From NCBI GenBank assembly GCA_031426185.1, contig JANPKV010000389.1, positions 35,143 to 99,142 on the forward strand: a stretch of 64,000 nt of DNA, given 5' to 3'. How positions within the stretch are numbered: position 1 is the first letter of the stretch; each line of letters begins with the position of its first letter. Under the pieces are notes generated by a model. That model did not search any database. It saw nothing but the letters and a program-made list of their open reading frames with translations, and was not told the DNA's origin. The position numbers and the translations under genes are program-made. Source of the DNA: JAJNPS01 sp031426185 (lineage in GTDB: Bacteria; Pseudomonadota; Alphaproteobacteria; Rhodobacterales; Rhodobacteraceae). Shown here piece by piece: positions 59,689 through 64,000 of this stretch.

Positions 59689-60629
59689 GACAGGGCCTCG
59701 TTCAGCATCTCCGCGCGCGGGTCATGGGCATGTTCTTTCCGCCATTCCGTCAGGAAATCGCGCAATGCGTCGTCAATGACCGGCGGCGCCACGATGCGCA
59801 GTTCGACGCGTTGATCGCCGGCACGTCCACCGGGCCGCGACACGCCCCGGCCGCGCATTCGCAGGATGCGGCCAGAGCTGGCACCCTTGGGAATGGTCAG
59901 GGTGACGGGCCCGTCAATCGTGGGGGTGACGACCTTCGCCCCCAGCACGGCCTCGTCAATGGTGATCGGCAGGGTCAAGACGATGTCGTCGTGCTCGCGT
60001 CGAAACACGGGATGCGGGCGCACGGATAGCGTGATGAGCGCGTCCCCCGCCGGACCGTCGCCATAGCCCGCGCCACCCTTGCCACGCAGGCGCAAGGTCT
60101 GGCCGTCATGCGCGCCTTGCGGGATCTTGACGGAAATGCCGTTGCCATCGGGCAGGGTGATCTGCAACTCGCCGCCGCGCACGGCATCCAGGAATGGCAC
60201 CTGAAGCGCGTAGTGCAAATCGGGGCCGGGCGCGGCAAAAGTCCCGTGCTCGCGCGGGTTGAAACCGCCGCCGCGTGTGCGCTGACGCAGGATCTCGGCG
60301 AAGATATCGGCCGGATCGCCCTGCGCCTCGAAACCACGCCCCTGCTGATAAGGGCGCCCAGAAGCCTCTGCAAAGTCGCGATAGTACTGGCGCTGGGGGC
60401 GTTCCACGCCTGCCGCATCGATCTCACCGGCGTCGAACCTTGCGCGTGTCGCGGGGTCCTTCAGCACATCATAAGCCGACGAGATGGCCTTGAACCGGGC
60501 CTCGGCAGCGGCATCATCGGGATGCAGATCGGGGTGGCTGGTGCGGACCAGCTTGCGGTAGGCCCGCTTGATGTCCTCTGCCGTGGCGGAGCGGGTCAGG
60601 CCAAGTACTTCATAGGGATCGTTGGTCAT
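59685..60629 (-). CDS. cbpA: DnaJ-class co-chaperone CbpA
   Basis: 314 residues. J domain (4-66) with HPD at 32-34 (TSHPDLHPDD), a short Gly-rich link, then the DnaJ C-terminal substrate domains (PGPDLHYALQVPFLDAVRGG, IPQGAHDGQTLRLRGKG). The Cys-rich zinc region of DnaJ is absent, as expected for CbpA. It activates DnaK ATPase. Followed by cbpM; preceded by a 147-bp gap. Confidence 0.92.
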   Translation of the reverse strand: MTNDPYEVLGLTRSATAEDIKRAYRKLVRTSHPDLHPDDAAAEARFKAISSAYDVLKDPATRARFDAGEIDAAGVERPQRQYYRDFAEASGRPYQQGRGFEAQGDPADIFAEILRQRTRGGGFNPREHGTFAAPGPDLHYALQVPFLDAVRGGELQITLPDGNGISVKIPQGAHDGQTLRLRGKGGAGYGDGPAGDALITLSVRPHPVFRREHDDIVLTLPITIDEAVLGAKVVTPTIDGPVTLTIPKGASSGRILRMRGRGVSRPGGRAGDQRVELRIVAPPVIDDALRDFLTEWRKEHAHDPRAEMLNEALS

Positions 60630-60776
60630 GCGTCAAATTCCTGCCCGTGACGTCACCGCCGGCAATCTTTTTCAGTCTGCGCAGGATAGCCGTTCTACCC
60701 GGCATCCGCATCAGTGGCAAAACCGGATGCCTTGCGCGAAACGAACCCCGGCATTCTGCGCGCACATGCCGCAAGC

Positions 60777-61130
60777 TTATTGCCTCGCTGCGACCCGCAA
60801 CACCGCCGCGAGTGTGGCAAGGGCCAGCGTCTGCGCCTCGCCCACACCAAGCATCTCGTCGTCGTCGCGCACGTCTGACCGGCGCAAAGAGCATCGCCAC
60901 GCCCCTGAAGGCCGCGCCCGCCCATGGACCGAAAAGTGCCAGCCGGGCAGCGCCGCGATCACCAGTTCCACAATGGCATCGGTCGACGCCGCGATATCGT
61001 CTGGAATCTGGCCAGCCGCCGCAGGGAAGCTTCCGCGCAGCGCTTCGGCAACCTCTGCGGTCAAGCCCGGATCCGCATAACTTGTGGCCTCGACCCTTTT
61101 TGCCAAGCTTTCACGATCAATCGGTGGCAT
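60777..61130 (-). CDS. Hypothetical protein, 117 residues
   Basis: No family recognised. The sequence has a plausible domain: an acidic helical start (MPPIDRESLAKRVEATSYAD), then LPGWHFSVHGRARPSGAWRC and GVGEAQTLALATLAAVLRVA, a layout seen in small phage-like or metabolic regulatory proteins with a central Trp-containing strand pair. The ATG at 61130 is preferred; the frame to 61280 reaches into the ppsA promoter region. Divergent from ppsA. Confidence 0.6.
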   Translation of the reverse strand: MPPIDRESLAKRVEATSYADPGLTAEVAEALRGSFPAAAGQIPDDIAASTDAIVELVIAALPGWHFSVHGRARPSGAWRCSLRRSDVRDDDEMLGVGEAQTLALATLAAVLRVAARQ

Positions 61131-61321
61131 GCTTTTGCTCCCTGCCTTGTCCTGTTGGAACGACAACTCCGCGGGCGGATCGGCGCGGATGGTCCGGCCG
61201 ACGCACAACGGCTGAACGATACCACGCTGCCACCAGGTGGCTTTGATCCGTATCAAGGTCTGCGATTTCAACACCTGCAATACTGACGCCGCATTTGAAA
61301 CATCCGTAAGGAGCGAGGGTC

Positions 61322-63727
61322 ATGACGGGATCTGCACGACGGGTTATGTGGTTCGACGAGTTGTCGCGGGCGGACGTCGCTCTGGTAGGGGGCAAGAATT
61401 CGTCACTGGGCGAAATGGTGCGGCAACTTGGACCGAAAGGCATCAAGGTGCCGCCGGGATTTGCCACCACCGCCGAGGCCTTCAGCGACTACCTGACCGC
61501 AAATGGTCTTGACGAGATGATTGCCGCGACCCTGGCACGGCTTGAGGCGGGCAGGATCTTGCTGCCCGAGGCCGGAACCTCGATCCGCAGCGCCATCAAG
61601 GCCGGCGAGTTCCCCGACCGGACCCGGAGCGAGATCGTCGCCGCCTTTCGCGAACTGGCCAGCCGCACGGGATCAAAGGACCTTTCGGTCGCCGTGCGTT
61701 CCAGTGCCACCGCCGAGGACCTGCCGGATGCCAGCTTTGCCGGACAGCAGGAAACCTACCTGAACGTGCGTGGCGAGGCGGCACTTCTGGACACCTGCCG
61801 GCGCTGCTATGCGTCACTCTTTACCGACCGGGCGATCACCTACCGGATGCTGAAAGGCTTTGGCCACACCAAGGTCGCGCTGTCGCTCGGCGTGCAACTG
61901 ATGGTGCGCTCCGACATCGGGGGGTCCGGCGTGATGTTCTCGATCGACACCGAGTCAGGCTTTGACCAGGTCGTCCTGATCAACGCCGCCTGGGGCCTGG
62001 GCGAAAACGTCGTGCAAGGCGCGGTGAACCCCGATGAATATCAGGTCTTCAAACCCTTGCTGTCGAACCCGGCACTATCCCCCATTGTCGAAAAGAAGCT
62101 GGGCGAGAAAGAGCAGAAGATGGTCTATGCCGGCACCACCGGCGGCGAGACCAAGAACGTGCCGACATCCAGGGCCGAACGCGCGCGCTATGTGCTGAAC
62201 GACGCCGAGATCCTTGAACTTGCGCGCCAGTCCTGCACCATCGAGACGCATTACGGCCAGCCGATGGACATGGAATGGGCCCGCGACGGCGAGACCGGCA
62301 CCCTTTACATCGTTCAGGCCCGGCCCGAGACGGTGCAATCGCGCGCCAAGATCGGCGTGCTGAAATCCTACCACGTCACCTCGCATGGCGCGACGCTGCT
62401 CAAGGGCCTCAGTGTGGGCGAGGCGGTCGTGTCCGGCACGGTCTGCCTGATCGAGAACGCCCGCGACATTGACCAGTTCGTCGACGGTGCGATCCTTGTC
62501 ACCTCCACCACCGACCCGGACTGGGTGCCGATCATGAAGCGTGCGGCGGCGATCATCACCGACCATGGCGGGCGTACCTCGCATGCCGCCATCGTCAGCC
62601 GAGAGCTTGGCTTGCCCGCCGTGGTGGGTTGCGGCAACGCAACCGAAATCCTGCACAGCGAGCAAGAGGTGACGCTGTCCTGCGCCGAGGGCGAAGAGGG
62701 GTTCATCTATGCCGGAACCTCGGAATTCACGGTCAAGGAACTGCATTACGACGCGGTGCCCGAAACCCGCACCAAGATCATGCTGAACCTCGCAAACCCT
62801 TCTGCTGCGTTCCGCTGGTGGCATCTGCCCACCGATGGTGTCGGCCTTGCGCGGATGGAATTCGTGATCAACAACGCAATCAAGGTGCATCCCCTTGCGC
62901 TGACCCGGTTCGACGACCTGAAGGACGAGGCCGCGCGGGCAGAGATCGAGACCATGACGAAAGGCTATGCCGACAAGCCCGATTACTTCGTCGAACACCT
63001 GGCCCGGGGTCTGTCGCGCATCGCGGCCTTCTGCTTTCCCAGACCCGTCATTGTCCGGATGAGCGATTTCAAGACCAATGAATACGCCAACCTTCTGGGC
63101 GGCCGGCAGTTCGAACCGACCGAGGAAAACCCGATGATCGGCTTTCGCGGGGCCTCGCGGTACTACTCGCCGCGCTACAAGGACGGCTTTGCGCTGGAAT
63201 GCCGGGCGATCAGAAAGCTGCGCGAGAGCATGGGTTTCACCAATGTGATCATGATGATCCCGTTCTGCCGGACGCTGGACGAAGCCGACCGCGTTCTTGC
63301 GGTGATGTCCGAGAACGGGCTTGTGCGGGGGCAGAACGGGTTGCAGGTCTATGTGATGTGCGAAATACCGTCCAACGTCATCCTGGCGACCGAGTTCGCG
63401 CGACGGTTTGACGGCTTTTCGATCGGCTCCAATGACCTGACGCAGTTGACGCTTGGGGTGGACCGCGATTCCGGCGACTTGGCGGATCTCTTTGATGAAC
63501 GCGATCAGGCGGTCCTCTGGATGATCAGGACGGTGATCGAAAAGGCCCATGCCGTCGGCGCCAAGGTCGGGCTTTGCGGTCAGGCCCCAAGCAACGATTC
63601 CTCCTTCGCGCGATTGCTAGTCGAGGCGGGGATTGACTCCATTTCTGTCACCCCCGACAGCTTTTTCGCGGTCAAGGACCATGTGGCCACGGCAGAATGC
63701 GACCTGGGCAGGCGGCGTGCCAGCTAG
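61322..63727 (+). CDS. ppsA: Phosphoenolpyruvate synthase
   Basis: 801 residues, matching PpsA. It makes PEP from pyruvate, ATP and water for gluconeogenesis. The N-terminal ATP-grasp part (VGGKNSSLGEMVRQLG, VAVRSSATAEDLPDASFAGQ) is followed by the phosphohistidine domain DHGGRTSHAAIV with catalytic His421 and the C-terminal PEP-binding barrel (GFRGASRYYS, IGSNDLTQLTLGVDRDSG, CGQAPSN). A GTAAGGAGCG ribosome site precedes the ATG. Gluconeogenic growth on organic acids fits the catabolic genes nearby. Confidence 0.96.
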   Translation: MTGSARRVMWFDELSRADVALVGGKNSSLGEMVRQLGPKGIKVPPGFATTAEAFSDYLTANGLDEMIAATLARLEAGRILLPEAGTSIRSAIKAGEFPDRTRSEIVAAFRELASRTGSKDLSVAVRSSATAEDLPDASFAGQQETYLNVRGEAALLDTCRRCYASLFTDRAITYRMLKGFGHTKVALSLGVQLMVRSDIGGSGVMFSIDTESGFDQVVLINAAWGLGENVVQGAVNPDEYQVFKPLLSNPALSPIVEKKLGEKEQKMVYAGTTGGETKNVPTSRAERARYVLNDAEILELARQSCTIETHYGQPMDMEWARDGETGTLYIVQARPETVQSRAKIGVLKSYHVTSHGATLLKGLSVGEAVVSGTVCLIENARDIDQFVDGAILVTSTTDPDWVPIMKRAAAIITDHGGRTSHAAIVSRELGLPAVVGCGNATEILHSEQEVTLSCAEGEEGFIYAGTSEFTVKELHYDAVPETRTKIMLNLANPSAAFRWWHLPTDGVGLARMEFVINNAIKVHPLALTRFDDLKDEAARAEIETMTKGYADKPDYFVEHLARGLSRIAAFCFPRPVIVRMSDFKTNEYANLLGGRQFEPTEENPMIGFRGASRYYSPRYKDGFALECRAIRKLRESMGFTNVIMMIPFCRTLDEADRVLAVMSENGLVRGQNGLQVYVMCEIPSNVILATEFARRFDGFSIGSNDLTQLTLGVDRDSGDLADLFDERDQAVLWMIRTVIEKAHAVGAKVGLCGQAPSNDSSFARLLVEAGIDSISVTPDSFFAVKDHVATAECDLGRRRAS

Positions 63728-63811
63728 ACCGTCGTTCTTCCGTGGTGCGGGCAAGGCTGCGGCTGACTTGCGCAACGCATCCATCCGCAAGGACCGCACC
63801 CGGAGAGCCCC

Positions 63812-64000
63812 ATGACGTTTGATCGCCTGAATGTCGCGCTGCTGGTGATCGCCTTGCTTGGTCTGGCGTCGGGACTTGGCCTGCTGGTCCTGGGGCGACC
63901 CGACCAGGCGACGCTTGCCTGGACAGCGGGCGTGCTGCCCGTCCTGGCCGCCCTTGTGGTGGAGATCATCCGAAGCCTGTGGCGGGGCGAAGTCGGGCTC
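63812..64000 (+). CDS. Heavy-metal P-type ATPase, N-terminal fragment cut by window end
   Basis: 63 codons open to the window edge. NVALLVIALLGLASGLGLLV is a membrane span, and WTAGVLPVLAALVVEIIRSL then RGEVGL resembles the start of P1B-type ATPases of alphaproteobacteria. The motifs that would decide (CPC, DKTGT) lie outside the window, so this is a family-level guess. The ATG follows CGGAGAG by 7 bases. Confidence 0.55.
   Translation, partial: MTFDRLNVALLVIALLGLASGLGLLVLGRPDQATLAWTAGVLPVLAALVVEIIRSLWRGEVGL

Noticed and set aside
1..64000. CRISPR array, tRNA, rRNA, insertion sequence or prophage
   Set aside because: Looked for regularly spaced direct repeats, cloverleaf genes and transposase or phage motifs; none seen apart from the short hairpins listed.

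Overview
The window reads as one contiguous piece of a high-GC alphaproteobacterial genome, most likely a Rhodobacterales (Paracoccaceae-type) bacterium. The inference rests on dense GC-rich coding, frequent ATGA/GTGA stop-start overlaps, the gene families present (6-hydroxynicotinate reductase homologue, UPF0280, DUF1185-type protein, HyuAB, fused MocA-XdhC) and a GC-rich palindromic intergenic element typical of that order. I saw no rRNA, tRNA, CRISPR array, intact insertion sequence or prophage.

Region 1 (1-22.3 kb) is the distal part of a type VI secretion system (T6SS) locus: tssF (5' end outside the window), tssG, tssH/clpV, vgrG, an unrecognised 200-residue gene, a PAAR gene, tagH (FHA), tssK, tssL with a fused OmpA domain, tssM, tagF and pppA on the + strand, then ppkA and an OmpA-like gene on the - strand. 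Sheath, Hcp and tssE genes are not here and presumably lie upstream. A complete threonine-phosphorylation switch (PpkA, PppA, FHA protein, TagF) is present. Two peptidoglycan-directed genes flank the locus: a membrane-anchored M15 peptidase and a Tlde1-like L,D-transpeptidase-fold protein without a signal peptide, the best effector candidate.

Region 2 (22.5-33.4 kb, - strand) is a catabolic/transport block: a TetR regulator, a carbohydrate-type (CUT1) ABC transporter whose operon also carries a NIF3-like protein and a leaderless NMT1-like protein, then a flavodoxin-fold oxidoreductase, an FAD-linked oxidase, a small unknown gene and a creatininase-family amidohydrolase. It ends in a transketolase-like remnant. 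Region 3 (33.5-38.7 kb) holds surface-glycan genes: an acyltransferase, two family-2 glycosyltransferases and a divergent MsbA-like ABC exporter.

Region 4 (39.0-57.4 kb) is the most interesting. A divergently placed MarR regulator heads a ~16 kb co-directional array: Mo-hydroxylase FAD subunit, fused [2Fe-2S]/Mo subunit, 6-hydroxynicotinate reductase homologue, UPF0280, DUF1185-type protein, a multi-pass membrane protein, a complete LivKHMGF-type importer, then HyuA and HyuB. A MocA-XdhC fusion that would mature the Mo enzyme converges on it. I infer an import, hydroxylate, reduce, ring-open route for an N-heterocycle whose identity is unknown.

Region 5 (57.5-64 kb) is mostly housekeeping: an MFS exporter, CbpM/CbpA chaperones, a small hypothetical, PEP synthase and the first 63 codons of a heavy-metal P-type ATPase. 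Both transporter operons carry strong hairpins just after the substrate-binding-protein gene, presumably to set its dosage above that of the permeases.
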